A DNA stretch of 64,000 bases from DASZPL01 sp035550315 (GTDB taxonomy: Bacteria > Actinomycetota > Actinomycetes > JAFAQI01). Made by a program: the position numbers and the translations under genes. This document shows, piece by piece, positions 50,174-63,215 of the stretch. Location of the stretch: contig DASZPL010000117.1 of NCBI GenBank assembly GCA_035550315.1, positions 1 to 64,000 on the forward strand, read 5' to 3'. The notes under the pieces were generated by a model. That model saw only the letters and a list, made by a program, of their open reading frames with translations. It searched no databases and had not been told where the DNA came from. Position 1 is the stretch's first letter. Each line of letters opens with the position of its first letter.

Positions 50174-53100
50174 TCACACGTCGGGGAGGGCCACCTGCAC
50201 TTCGGTCGCGTCGCTCCCGGAGATGAGCCAGCCACGGCCCGGCGGACCGGACCCCGCAGTGGCTTCGGATGGCAACCGGATGCCGAACAGGTCGCCGTCG
50301 TGTCGTGACTCCGGCCGGAGCAGCAGGCCCAGCCGCCGGCGGCGAGCCACGGCGACCGGCCCGCGAAACGTCGCGGCGAGCACGTCGGTGGCGCCGGCCA
50401 ACGCGATCACCTGCTGGACCGACGCGTGCTCGACCAACCACCGCTCGATCCGCTCTGCCAACGGACCGATAGGCAGTAGGTCGACGTCGTCGACCAACAG
50501 GTGCGGTGGCCCGCGGTCGAGCATCGCGTCCAGCGTTTCGGCCGCAGCGTCACCGTCGGCGGGCAGCCGCACCGCCCCACACAGCGACGTGAGCGGGCTG
50601 CCGGAGCCGCACGCGACGGTGACCGGCCGGTCGAGCAGCTGCTGACCGATCGTCAGCAGTGCCGTGCTGCGACCGGACCGGGGCGGACCACAAATCAGAA
50701 AGCCGCCGGCCATTGCATCCGCCGGGATGGAGGCAACGGCCAAGTCGTCGCTGCGCACGCCGATGGCGAGCCGCGAGCGGTCGGCCGGACGCACTTGCGG
50801 CAAGTGGACGGTGGTTGGCAGCGGCTCAAACCGGCGTGCCGGGCGGACCGGGTAGGCCCAGCCCGCGGCCATCGCGATCGTCGCGTCGTCGGCCACGGCG
50901 ACCTGCATGAGGGCGCGCTCGGTGACCGCGAAGCCGCGACCGCGCGGCAGCGACCGAGGAATGTCCCGATGGTCCACGCCGAGGAGCGCGAACTCCAAAT
51001 GATCGGCCAGCCGCAGCACCAACTTCTCCGCGATGGCTGCGCCCAGCCGCCCGGTGAGCCCGGCACGGCCGCTAGTCACAACCAGCCGCAACCCGGCCCG
51101 CGGCCCGTCTGCCGCCAGCCGCAGCAGCCGCTCACCGACTTGGCCGCTGGCGGCATCTCCGGCCGCGGCCAGCAACTGCTCCCAACCGTCGACGAGCAGC
51201 ATCAGCCGCGGTGCCTGCTCGCCGCCGGCACGGCGATGGGCAACCTGCTCGGTCAGCCAGTCGAGAAGCCGGCTGACTCGCGCGAGATCACTGGCCGGTA
51301 CGACGGAACCGCACTGCGGCAGGCTGGCCAGCGGGTCGAGTGCGGTGTCGGAGGCGATCGCCCACAGCTGCAGGTCGTCCGGCGACAGCTTGGCCGCGGC
51401 GGCCACTGCAACGGTGAGCGCCGCCGTACTACGACCGCTGGTCGCCGCCCCGACGATCAATGTGGAGCCGCCGGTGCCAAGCGATAGCCGAGCCGGCTGC
51501 TGCGCCTGCCGGTCGGGAAGGTCGAGCAGACCCCAGGCGACGTCCTCGGAATCTGCCGGTTGCGGCAACTCGGATAGCGGCAGCCGCTCGGGCAGCGGCG
51601 GTAGCCATGGCCGACGCGGAGCGGCGTAGCCGGCTGTGGCGGCGAGGTGTCGGGCCGCCGACACGAGCAGGTCGAGCTGCGTCGGACCGGCCGGCGACGG
51701 TTGCACGACCGGCGGGTGTGCGGCCAAGGCGGCCGGTGCCAACTCGATCGTGACGGCCTCGTCGGCGGCTGGCGGCGCGCTGACCAATCCGGTCTGGCAC
51801 TCCTGCAGCTCGGCGCTGCCGAGCCGCACGAACGCCCGGCCGGGGGTGTGGCGGCTGATCCGGGCGGCCGCCGGGCTGTCGAGCAGGTCGCGGGACTCGT
51901 GCTCGTGGGTGACGGCCAGGCAGATGCGGAGCCGGGCGTTCGCCCGGATGTCGGCGGAGACAGATCCCTGCGGGCGTTGTGTAGCGAGGATCAGATGGAT
52001 GCCGAGCGCGCGGCCGCGCTGGGCGACGCCGACGAGGCCGGTCACGAAATCGGGCAGTTCTTCGGCGAGGGTGGCGAACTCGTCGACGACGATCACCAGG
52101 CGCGACAGCGGCGGTGCGTGCGGCGGGTAATCGCGGATGTCGGAGACGCCGGCGTCGGCGAGCAGCCGTTCGCGGTGGCGGATCTCGGCGGCGAGCGACG
52201 CGAGCGCCCGCCTGGTCGAGGCGGTGTCGAGGTCGCTCAAGACGCCGACGGTGTGCGGGAGCAGCGCGCAGGCGTCGAACGCCGCTCCGCCCTTGAAGTC
52301 GATCAGCAAAAAGCCGAGCCGGTCGGGCGGCTGGGCAGCGGCGAGACCGGCGACGAGGCCGCGCAGCAGTTCGCTCTTGCCGGCGCCGGTGGTGCCGGCG
52401 ACCACGGCGTGCGGGCCGTCGCGGTCGAGGTCGACGCTGACTGGTCCGTTGCGCCCCTGCCCGATGACGACGCCGGGCGTCGCGGCGGCCGACCAGCGGC
52501 GGCGGATCGCCGCGGTCAGCCGGTCCGGCGTCGCGGCATCAAGTTGGTTGAGCTGGGCCCACGCAACCTGCCGTGGCAGCCGGTCGGTCGCGGCTGCGGC
52601 GTCGTCGCGCCGTGACGCCAACGCCCGCGCCGCGGCTTCGGCGCGCGCGGGGTCGAGCGCCTCCACGGTGAAGCATTCGAGCTGGCCGTCGGCGCGCCGG
52701 AGCCGGCTCGCCTCCGGGCCGGCCGCGCATTCGACGAGGACGTCGCAGTTCGCCGGCAGCCGGGCAGCGGACTCAGCGTACCAGATTACGGCGCAGTCGG
52801 GCAGCGCCGCCGGCAACCAACCGCCGCCCGACCGGCCGGCGTCAACGATGACCAACGCATCCGCCCCGCCGTCGCTCGGCGGGGCGTTCAGCGTGCGGGC
52901 AAGGTCCGCCGCGGCCGCGGCGTCGCATGCCAGCCGGCCGGGCCCGTGCTCACCCAGGCAGCCGGTGTGGGGCAGCCACCGGACCCACTCCCACTCCGCC
53001 GCCCGGCCCGGTGCCAACACGGTGACATTCAGATTGCTCGGCGGGTGCCAGGCCGCGGCCTGCACCAGCAGCGACCTCAGTACGCCGACGGCCAAATCGC

Positions 53101-53911
53101 GCCGGCCGGCCACGCCGATCACCGACCGCGGTTGCGGCGTCACGACGACCGGCGCCGCCACAACCTTCGGTCGGGGTGCGTTGCGCACGTCGAGGTCGCT
53201 GGGGAGCGTGCCGAGGCCAAGCCGGAGCCGCAGCCAGTCCGCACCGGCCGGCCGCCGCTGCCAGATCTCGGTGGATCCGACGCAGGCCGCGACCGCCGCG
53301 GCCGCCGAGGGCGCCGCTTCCAGGCGGTGTGCGCGTTCGGCGTCGAGGGCCTCCGCGAGCCGGGCCTGCGTGGCCGCCAGGGCGAGGCCGTGTTCTCGCT
53401 TTTGCCGGCGGCGGTGGCGCCGCGCGAGCCACCAGTCGTTCGCCGCCTGGCCGCCGATCATCACCGGCGACAACACGGCGAACGCCATGAACTGCCACTC
53501 GTGCAGCACTGCCGCCAGCCCGCAGCCCACCAGCAGCGGCGCCAGCGCCGCGACGACCGGCAGCCGGACCCGGGTGGGCGGTGGCGGCAGGATCGGGAAC
53601 ACCACCGGCTCCGCCGGCCATGGGCGAGCCGGACGGCGCGGCGACGTCATGCCGGATGCCGGCTGGCGCGCCGCCGCCGACGCTAAAGCGCCGAAACTGA
53701 CCACGGCTCCGTCGACCAGCCGGCAGTCGGTGACGGTGGCGGCATCCGCGATCGGCCGGCCGTCGACGTACGGCGATGCAGCAACCTCGGCACCGACCAA
53801 CTGCCGCAGTCGGTCGAGCACGGTCGCCGCGCGTCGGTCGCCCGCCGCGGTCAAGCACACGTCGGCTCGCGTGCCGCTGCGGGCGTTGATGACGGTCAGC
53901 GTCGCCCGCAT
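50174..53911 (-). CDS. EssC/EccC-like FtsK-SpoIIIE ATPase, no adjacent type VII genes
   Basis: 1245 aa from ATG 53911; a -10 hexamer (TAGCGT on the minus strand, 53919-53924) ends 7 bases upstream. Residues 1-95 resemble a YukD/ubiquitin-like domain (LTVINARSGTRADVCL; YVDGRPIADAATV). Two membrane spans lie at about 120-165. Three ATPase modules follow: the first has intact Walker A GTTGAGKSE (about 505) and Walker B RLVIVVDEFATL; the second (GAATSGRST, about 817) and third (GPPRSGRST, about 1073) keep P-loops. This is the EssC/EccC plan of type VII secretion motors, but no WXG100, EccB/D/E or mycosin gene is nearby. Confidence 0.87.
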   Translation of the reverse strand: MRATLTVINARSGTRADVCLTAAGDRRAATVLDRLRQLVGAEVAASPYVDGRPIADAATVTDCRLVDGAVVSFGALASAAARQPASGMTSPRRPARPWPAEPVVFPILPPPPTRVRLPVVAALAPLLVGCGLAAVLHEWQFMAFAVLSPVMIGGQAANDWWLARRHRRRQKREHGLALAATQARLAEALDAERAHRLEAAPSAAAAVAACVGSTEIWQRRPAGADWLRLRLGLGTLPSDLDVRNAPRPKVVAAPVVVTPQPRSVIGVAGRRDLAVGVLRSLLVQAAAWHPPSNLNVTVLAPGRAAEWEWVRWLPHTGCLGEHGPGRLACDAAAAADLARTLNAPPSDGGADALVIVDAGRSGGGWLPAALPDCAVIWYAESAARLPANCDVLVECAAGPEASRLRRADGQLECFTVEALDPARAEAAARALASRRDDAAAATDRLPRQVAWAQLNQLDAATPDRLTAAIRRRWSAAATPGVVIGQGRNGPVSVDLDRDGPHAVVAGTTGAGKSELLRGLVAGLAAAQPPDRLGFLLIDFKGGAAFDACALLPHTVGVLSDLDTASTRRALASLAAEIRHRERLLADAGVSDIRDYPPHAPPLSRLVIVVDEFATLAEELPDFVTGLVGVAQRGRALGIHLILATQRPQGSVSADIRANARLRICLAVTHEHESRDLLDSPAAARISRHTPGRAFVRLGSAELQECQTGLVSAPPAADEAVTIELAPAALAAHPPVVQPSPAGPTQLDLLVSAARHLAATAGYAAPRRPWLPPLPERLPLSELPQPADSEDVAWGLLDLPDRQAQQPARLSLGTGGSTLIVGAATSGRSTAALTVAVAAAAKLSPDDLQLWAIASDTALDPLASLPQCGSVVPASDLARVSRLLDWLTEQVAHRRAGGEQAPRLMLLVDGWEQLLAAAGDAASGQVGERLLRLAADGPRAGLRLVVTSGRAGLTGRLGAAIAEKLVLRLADHLEFALLGVDHRDIPRSLPRGRGFAVTERALMQVAVADDATIAMAAGWAYPVRPARRFEPLPTTVHLPQVRPADRSRLAIGVRSDDLAVASIPADAMAGGFLICGPPRSGRSTALLTIGQQLLDRPVTVACGSGSPLTSLCGAVRLPADGDAAAETLDAMLDRGPPHLLVDDVDLLPIGPLAERIERWLVEHASVQQVIALAGATDVLAATFRGPVAVARRRRLGLLLRPESRHDGDLFGIRLPSEATAGSGPPGRGWLISGSDATEVQVALPDV

Positions 53912-54005
53912 GGGCGGGACGCTAAGCGAAGTCGGCGCTGTGTTGCCGCGGCCGTCCACAGCCCTCGTTGTGTAGGTCCGCGGCCGGTGGGTAGCGCGAA
54001 ACGTA

Positions 54006-56038
54006 GTGCCCACACGATCAGTGCTCACCGTTCGACCCGCGGCGAGCAGCCGAGCCGCGACGGCCGCGGCGCCGAGCCGCACCGTCGTCGAAGACGTACG
54101 ACCGCGGGTCGATGACGGTCGTTACGCCGCCAAGGCCGTCGTCGGCGACCCCGTCCAGGTCGAGGCGGACGCGTTCGCCGACGGCCACGACCTGCTGCGC
54201 TGCGAGCTGCAATGGCGACCGGCCGGCAGCCGCAGCTGGAAGCGCCGTTTGATGGCGCCGCTCGGCAACGACCGGTGGCGCGCGATCTTCGTCCCCACCG
54301 AGCTCGGGCGTTACCAGTTCCAGGTCCGGGCGCAGATCGACCCGCTGGCAACCTGGCTGCACGACCTGCGCGCGCGCGTCGACGCCGGACAGGACGTCGC
54401 GGTCGAGCTCGTCGTAGGGGCGGATCTCATGAACGCGGCGGCGGAGCAGGTGCGGGGCGCCGCCCGGCAACACCTGACCGAGCTCGCGGACCGCGTGCGG
54501 CGGCCCGGCTTCGACCCGGCCGAGCTGTTCACCGCGGCCGCGACCGCGCTGCTCGCCGGACTGCCGTCGCCCGAGCCGTCGACCACCTCCGACCCGTACG
54601 AGGTGTACGCCGACCGGCCGCGCGCCCGCTTCAGCAGCTGGTACGAGCTGTTCCCGCGATCGACGGCGACTCGGCTCGGCCGACACGGCACGTTCCGCGA
54701 CGTCGTGCGGCGACTCGACTACGTTGCGCGGCTCGGCTTCGACGTGCTCTACCTGCCGCCGATCCACCCAATCGGCACTACCAACCGCAAGGGCCGCAAC
54801 GGCGCGGTGACCGCGGACCCGACCGACGTCGGCAGCCCGTGGGCGATCGGCGGCACCGCCGGCGGTCACACCGCCGTGCACCCGGACCTCGGGACCCTCG
54901 CCGACTTCGACGCGGTCGTCGCCGCGGCGGGCAAGCGGGGGATCGAGGTCGCGCTGGACCTCGCCTACCAGTGTTCCCCTGACCACCCCTGGGTGCGGGA
55001 ACACCCGCAGTGGTTCAAGCACCGGCCGGACGGCTCAATCCGGTACGCCGAGAATCCGCCGAAGCGGTACGAGGACGTCTACCCGCTCGACTTCGACACC
55101 GCCGACTGGCGCGCGTTGTGGGACGCGCTGCGCGAGGTCGTGGAGTTCTGGATCGACCACGGCGTACGGATCTTCCGGGTCGACAACCCGCACACCAAGG
55201 CGTTCGCGTTCTGGGAGTGGCTGATCCCGACGATCCAGGCGGAACACCCGGACGTGCTGTTTCTGGCCGAGGCGTTCACCCGGCCGAAGGTGATGTACCG
55301 GCTGGCCAAGATCGGGTTCACCCAGTCCTATACGTACTTCACCTGGCGCACCGCCAAGTGGGAGCTGGAGCAATACCTGACCGAGCTGACCAACCGCCCG
55401 GTCGCCGACTTCTTCCGGCCGAACTTCTGGCCGAACACGCCGGACATCCTGACCGAGCAGCTGCAGCACGGCGGCGCCGCGACGTTCCGGGTGCGGGCAC
55501 TGCTGGCCGCGACACTCACCGCCAACTACGGCGTCTACGGCCCGGTGTTCGAGCTCGGCGAGCACCGACCTCGCCACGCGGGATCCGAGGAGTACCTGGA
55601 CGGCGAGAAGTACGAGGTGCGCCGGTTCAAGCTCGACGCGGCCGACAGCCTGGCCCCCCTGCTGGAGCGGCTGAACCGCATCCGCCGCGACCACGCGGCG
55701 CTGCAACACGACCGCACGCTGACGTTCCACCGGATCGACAACGACCAGCTGATTGCGTACTCGAAGTCAGTGCCGGCCGGCGTCGAGGACATCGGTACGG
55801 CGGACGGCGCACCGGTCCTCGTCGTCGTCAACCTCGACCCGGCGTACCAACAGTCCGGCTGGGTCGAGCTCGACCTGGCCGCGCTCGGCGTCGACGGCGA
55901 GCGCGGCTACGTGGTGCACGACCTGCTCAACGGCGGTTGCTACCGGTGGGAGGGCAGCCGCAACTTCGTCATGCTGGACCCCGAGGTCACCCCCGGCCAC
56001 GTCTTCCAGGTGCAGCCGGCTTCCGACGGGGCCGGGGC

Positions 56039-56042
<4 letters not shown>
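54006..56042 (+). CDS. glgE: GlgE, alpha-1,4-glucan:maltose-1-phosphate maltosyltransferase
   Basis: A 678-aa GH13_3 enzyme that extends alpha-glucan with maltose from maltose 1-phosphate. The N-terminal beta-sandwich (about 25-130) and a helical insertion precede the barrel. VRIFRVDNPHTKAF contains the nucleophile Asp, FLAEAFTRPKVMYRL the general acid Glu, and LPPIHPIGTTNRKGRN the conserved phosphate-site region. GTG 54006 is the start used; 94 bases separate it from the divergent EssC-like gene. It heads a five-gene operon in which every stop overlaps the next start by four bases (ATGA). Confidence 0.95.
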
Positions 56043-59373
<3,331 letters not shown>

Positions 59374-59377
<4 letters not shown>

Positions 59378-61308
59378 GCCGCGACGCGATGGCCGCGATG
59401 GTGCGGCGGTTCGCGCGGGCGCAGGGGATCCAGCTGAGCTACACCCGCTACGACGGCCGGCGGGCCCGGCCATCCGTCGAGACGCTGCTCGCCGTCCTGA
59501 CCGCGCTCGGTCACGACGTCGGTGACGAACACCGACTTCGGGCGGCGGTCGCGGCCGATCGCGAGCATCGCGAGCGGCAGGTGCTGCCCCCGGTCGTGGT
59601 CGCGACGCCCGGGCGGCCCTGCGAGCTTCGGCCGCGGGACGGCGACCGGCTCGACCACGCGACCGTCGCGATCACGTTGGAGGACGGAGGATCGCTGCAG
59701 CTGCCGGCACCCGAAGTGCTCCGGTCGACACCCGACGGCGTCGGGCTGGACCTCGCCGCCGCCGGCTTGCCGGTGGGCTACCACGAGCTCCGGATCGACG
59801 GCCTCGGGGACGTTCCCTCCGCCATGCTCGTGGTGCCGCCGCGACGGCTGCCGCCCGCACCGATCGGATTCGGCGTCTTCCAACCGCTCTACGGACTCCG
59901 CGGCGAGCGCGACTGGGGCGTCGGCGACCTCGGCGACCTGCGCCGGCTGCAGCAGTGGGTCGCCGAGCTCGCTGGCGATTTCGTCGGCACGTTGCCGTTG
60001 TTCGCGACCTATCTCGACCCGCCGGTGGACCCCAGCCCGTACCTCCCGGTGAGCCGCCGGTTCTGGAGCGAGCTGTACGTCGACGTCGAGGCGCTGCCCG
60101 AGTTCGCCGCCAGCCCGGACGCGCAGGCGCTCGCCGGATCGCCCGCATTTCAGCAGGACCTGCGCCGGCTGAGTCGAGGCGAGCTGGTCGACTACGCCGG
60201 CGTGATGGCCCGCAAACGGGGGGTGCTGGAGCTATGCGCGAGCGAGTTGTTCGACCACGCATCGCCGCGTCGCGACGCGTGCGACGCCGCGCTGGCCGAG
60301 CATCCGGAGATCGACCGGTACGCCGAGTTCCGAGCCGGCTGCGAGAAGTTGGGCCGGCCGTGGCTCGACTGGCCGGCCGCGCCCGGCGTCGTACCGGACG
60401 GCGGCGCCGACGACGCCGCGGTGCGCTACTACCGCTACGCCCAGCTGGTCGCCGGCGAGCAGCTGGCCGCAGCCGCGGCGGCCTCACCCGGCCTCTACCT
60501 CGACCTGCCGATCGGCGTACATCCCGACGGCTTCGACACCTGGTCGGAGCAGGAGAGCTTCGCTCCCGCCGAGGTCGGCGCGCCGCCCGACGACTTCTTC
60601 GCCGGCGGGCAGGCGTGGGGGTTCCCGCCATTGCACCCCGGCCGGATGCGGGCGCGGCGTTACGGCTACCTCATCGACTGCCTCCGGCACACGTTTCGGC
60701 ACGCGCGGGTCGCGCGGATCGACCACATTCTCGGCCTGCACCGGCAGTACTGGGTACCGGCCGGCACCGACGCGACCGGCGGCGCTTACGTCACCTATCC
60801 GGCCGACGAGCTGCGCGCCATCGTTCGGCTGGAAGCCGCGCGCGCCGGCACCATCGTGGTCGGCGAGGACCTCGGCACCGTCACCCCCGCGATCCGCCAG
60901 GCGATGGACCGCGACGGCATGCTGCACTCGTTCGTCTACCAGTTCGCCGCCGACGCGACGCAGCCGCTGCCGCAGCCGGACACTCCGGCGATGGCGTCGC
61001 TCGGCAGTCACGACCTGCCCAAGTTCGCCAGCTACGCCGCCACCGAGCGGTGGGTGCCGCCACTGCAGACCTGCCTGACAGCGCTGGCTGACGGATCGGC
61101 CCGGTTGCTGCTCGTCGACCTGGCCGACCTCGCCGGGCAGGAAGGCCAGGACAACCAACCCGGCACCGGTCCGGAAGCCGACAACTGGCGGCGCCGACTC
61201 GACCGCCCGCTCGCCGAGCTGACCTCCGATTCGGCGGTCACCCGGCTGCTGACCGAGATCGCCGAGCACCGACAGCGGCGAGCCACGACCACGGGAGCCC
61301 AGCAATGA
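59374..61308 (+). CDS. malQ: 4-alpha-glucanotransferase (amylomaltase)
   Basis: A 644-aa GH77 enzyme that transfers maltodextrin units between glucans. An N-terminal domain (about 1-165) typical of actinobacterial MalQ precedes the barrel: VARIDHILGLHRQYWVPAG holds the nucleophile Asp, VVGEDLGTVTPAIRQAM the acid/base Glu, and LGSHDLPKFASYAATERW the third Asp. Start ATG 59374 overlaps the treS/mak stop. Its presence inside a GlgE operon is unusual, since the standard set is glgE-treS/mak-glgB. It could trim or disproportionate chains between GlgE and GlgB. Confidence 0.93.
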
Positions 61309-63215
61309 GCCGCGCAGCCAAGGCCTCGGCGTTCAGCCTGCTCAGCGACGACGACCTCTACCTGTTCAACGAGGGCACCCACCGCCGCCTCGCCGGCCGG
61401 CTCGGCGGCCACCTGCTCGACGACGACCGCGGCGCCTTCTTCGCGGTGTGGGCACCGAACGCAACCGGCGTCGCGGTCGTCGGCGACTTCAACGGCTGGG
61501 ACGGCGCGGCATCACCGCTACGCCCCCGCGCGACCTCGGGCATCTGGGAGGGGACGGTGCCGGCTGCCGAGGCCGGGCAGATCTACAAGTTCGAGATCAC
61601 CACCCGCGAGGGTCACCGGCTGCAGAAGGCAGACCCGTACGCCTCGCGCACCGAGGAGCCGCCGCGGACCGGGTCGATCCTGTGGAATCTCGACTACAGC
61701 TGGGGTGACGACGCCTGGATGGCCGAGCGCGGCCGGCGCAATGCGCTGGACGCGCCGATGTCGATCTACGAGGTGCACCTCGGCTCCTGGCGGCGGGATC
61801 CGAAGCGCTCCGACCGGATGCTCTCCTACACCGAGATCGCGCCGCTGCTCGTCGACCACGTTCGCAAGGCGGGCTTCACCCACGTCGAGTTCATGCCGGT
61901 GATGGAGCACCCGTTCTACGGCTCGTGGGGCTACCAGGTCACGTCGTTCTTCGCGCCCTCCAGCCGCTATGGCACCCCGCAGCAGCTGATGGAGCTGATC
62001 GACACGCTGCACCAGGCGGGCATCGGCGCGATCCTCGACTGGGTGCCGTCTCACTTCCCGAGCGACGCGTTCGCGCTGGCCGGCTTCGACGGCACCGCGC
62101 TCTACGAGCATCCCGACCCGCGGCTGGGCTTCCACCCGGACTGGAAGAGCCTGATCTTCGACTACGGCCGGCCGGAGGTCCGCGCCTTCCTGGCCTCGTC
62201 CGCCGAGCACTGGCTGACGGCGTACCACGCGGACGGGCTGCGGGTCGATGCGGTCGCGTCGATGCTCTACCTCGACTACTCCCGCCGCCCCGGGGAATGG
62301 CGACCCAACCGGTACGGCGGCCGGGAGCACCTGGAGGCGATCGAGTTCCTGCAGGCGCTGAACACCGGGATCTACGCCGACCACCCCGACGTGCAGACCA
62401 TCGCCGAGGAGTCGACGGCGTGGCCGGGTGTCTCCCGGCCGGTGGATCTCGGTGGGCTGGGCTTCGGGCTGAAGTGGGACATGGGCTGGATGAACGACAC
62501 GCTGCGTTATCTCGCGCACGAGCCGGTGCACCGGCGCTTCCACCACAGCGAGCTGACGTTCCGCGGTGTCTACGCGTTCTCGGAGAACTACGTGCTGCCG
62601 CTTTCCCACGACGAGGTCGTCTACGGCAAAGGGTCGCTGCTCACCCGGATGCCCGGCGACGACTGGCAGCGGTTCGCGAACCTCCGGCTGTTGCTGGGCT
62701 ACGAGTTCACCCAGCCCGGCAAGAAGCTGCTGTTCATGGGCGGCGAGTTCGGCCAGTGGTCGGAGTGGAGCCACGACGCCTCGCTCGACTGGCACCTGCT
62801 GCGAGACGCCAGCCACGCGGGAGTCCTCAGCTGGCTGGCCGACCTCAACCGTGTCTACCGCGACGAGCCCGCGCTGCACGAGCTCGACACCGATCCGGCC
62901 GGCTTCCGCTGGGTGCGCATCGACGACGCCGAGCGCGGCACGCTGTCCTACCTCCGCCAGTCTCGCGACGGGCAGACCGTGCTGTGCGTCATGAACCTGA
63001 CGCCGGTGCCGCGCCACGACCACGTGGTCGGCGTGCCGGTCGGCGGGCGCTGGCTGGAGCTGCTGAACAGCGACGCAGAAGCGTACGGCGGAAGCGGCCT
63101 TGGCAACCTCGGCGTGGTCACCGCCGGGGACGCGTCATGGCGTGACTTCCCGCACCACCTCGCGATCACCGTGCCGCCGTTGAGCTGCGTGCTGCTGAAG
63201 CCTGACGCTCGATGA
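61305..63215 (+). CDS. glgB: 1,4-alpha-glucan branching enzyme, short form
   Basis: A 636-aa GH13_9 enzyme that introduces alpha-1,6 branches. It has one CBM48 domain (FAVWAPNATGVAVVGDFNGW) but lacks the extra N1 domain of the 730-aa mycobacterial type. The barrel has MPVMEHPFYGSWGYQVTSFF, GLRVDAVASMLYLDYSR (nucleophile Asp), IAEESTAWPGVSRP (acid Glu) and VLPLSHDEVVYGKGSL (third Asp). Start ATG 61305 overlaps the malQ stop and the end overlaps treZ by four bases. With GlgE it makes branched alpha-glucan. Confidence 0.95.
   Translation: MSRAAKASAFSLLSDDDLYLFNEGTHRRLAGRLGGHLLDDDRGAFFAVWAPNATGVAVVGDFNGWDGAASPLRPRATSGIWEGTVPAAEAGQIYKFEITTREGHRLQKADPYASRTEEPPRTGSILWNLDYSWGDDAWMAERGRRNALDAPMSIYEVHLGSWRRDPKRSDRMLSYTEIAPLLVDHVRKAGFTHVEFMPVMEHPFYGSWGYQVTSFFAPSSRYGTPQQLMELIDTLHQAGIGAILDWVPSHFPSDAFALAGFDGTALYEHPDPRLGFHPDWKSLIFDYGRPEVRAFLASSAEHWLTAYHADGLRVDAVASMLYLDYSRRPGEWRPNRYGGREHLEAIEFLQALNTGIYADHPDVQTIAEESTAWPGVSRPVDLGGLGFGLKWDMGWMNDTLRYLAHEPVHRRFHHSELTFRGVYAFSENYVLPLSHDEVVYGKGSLLTRMPGDDWQRFANLRLLLGYEFTQPGKKLLFMGGEFGQWSEWSHDASLDWHLLRDASHAGVLSWLADLNRVYRDEPALHELDTDPAGFRWVRIDDAERGTLSYLRQSRDGQTVLCVMNLTPVPRHDHVVGVPVGGRWLELLNSDAEAYGGSGLGNLGVVTAGDASWRDFPHHLAITVPPLSCVLLKPDAR

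Noticed and set aside
55010..56038. An N-terminal extension of 343 residues on the TreS/Mak protein
   Set aside because: The upstream in-frame sequence is a shadow of glgE in another frame (Arg/Pro/Gly-rich). ATG 56039 gives the normal TreS N-terminus and overlaps the glgE stop.
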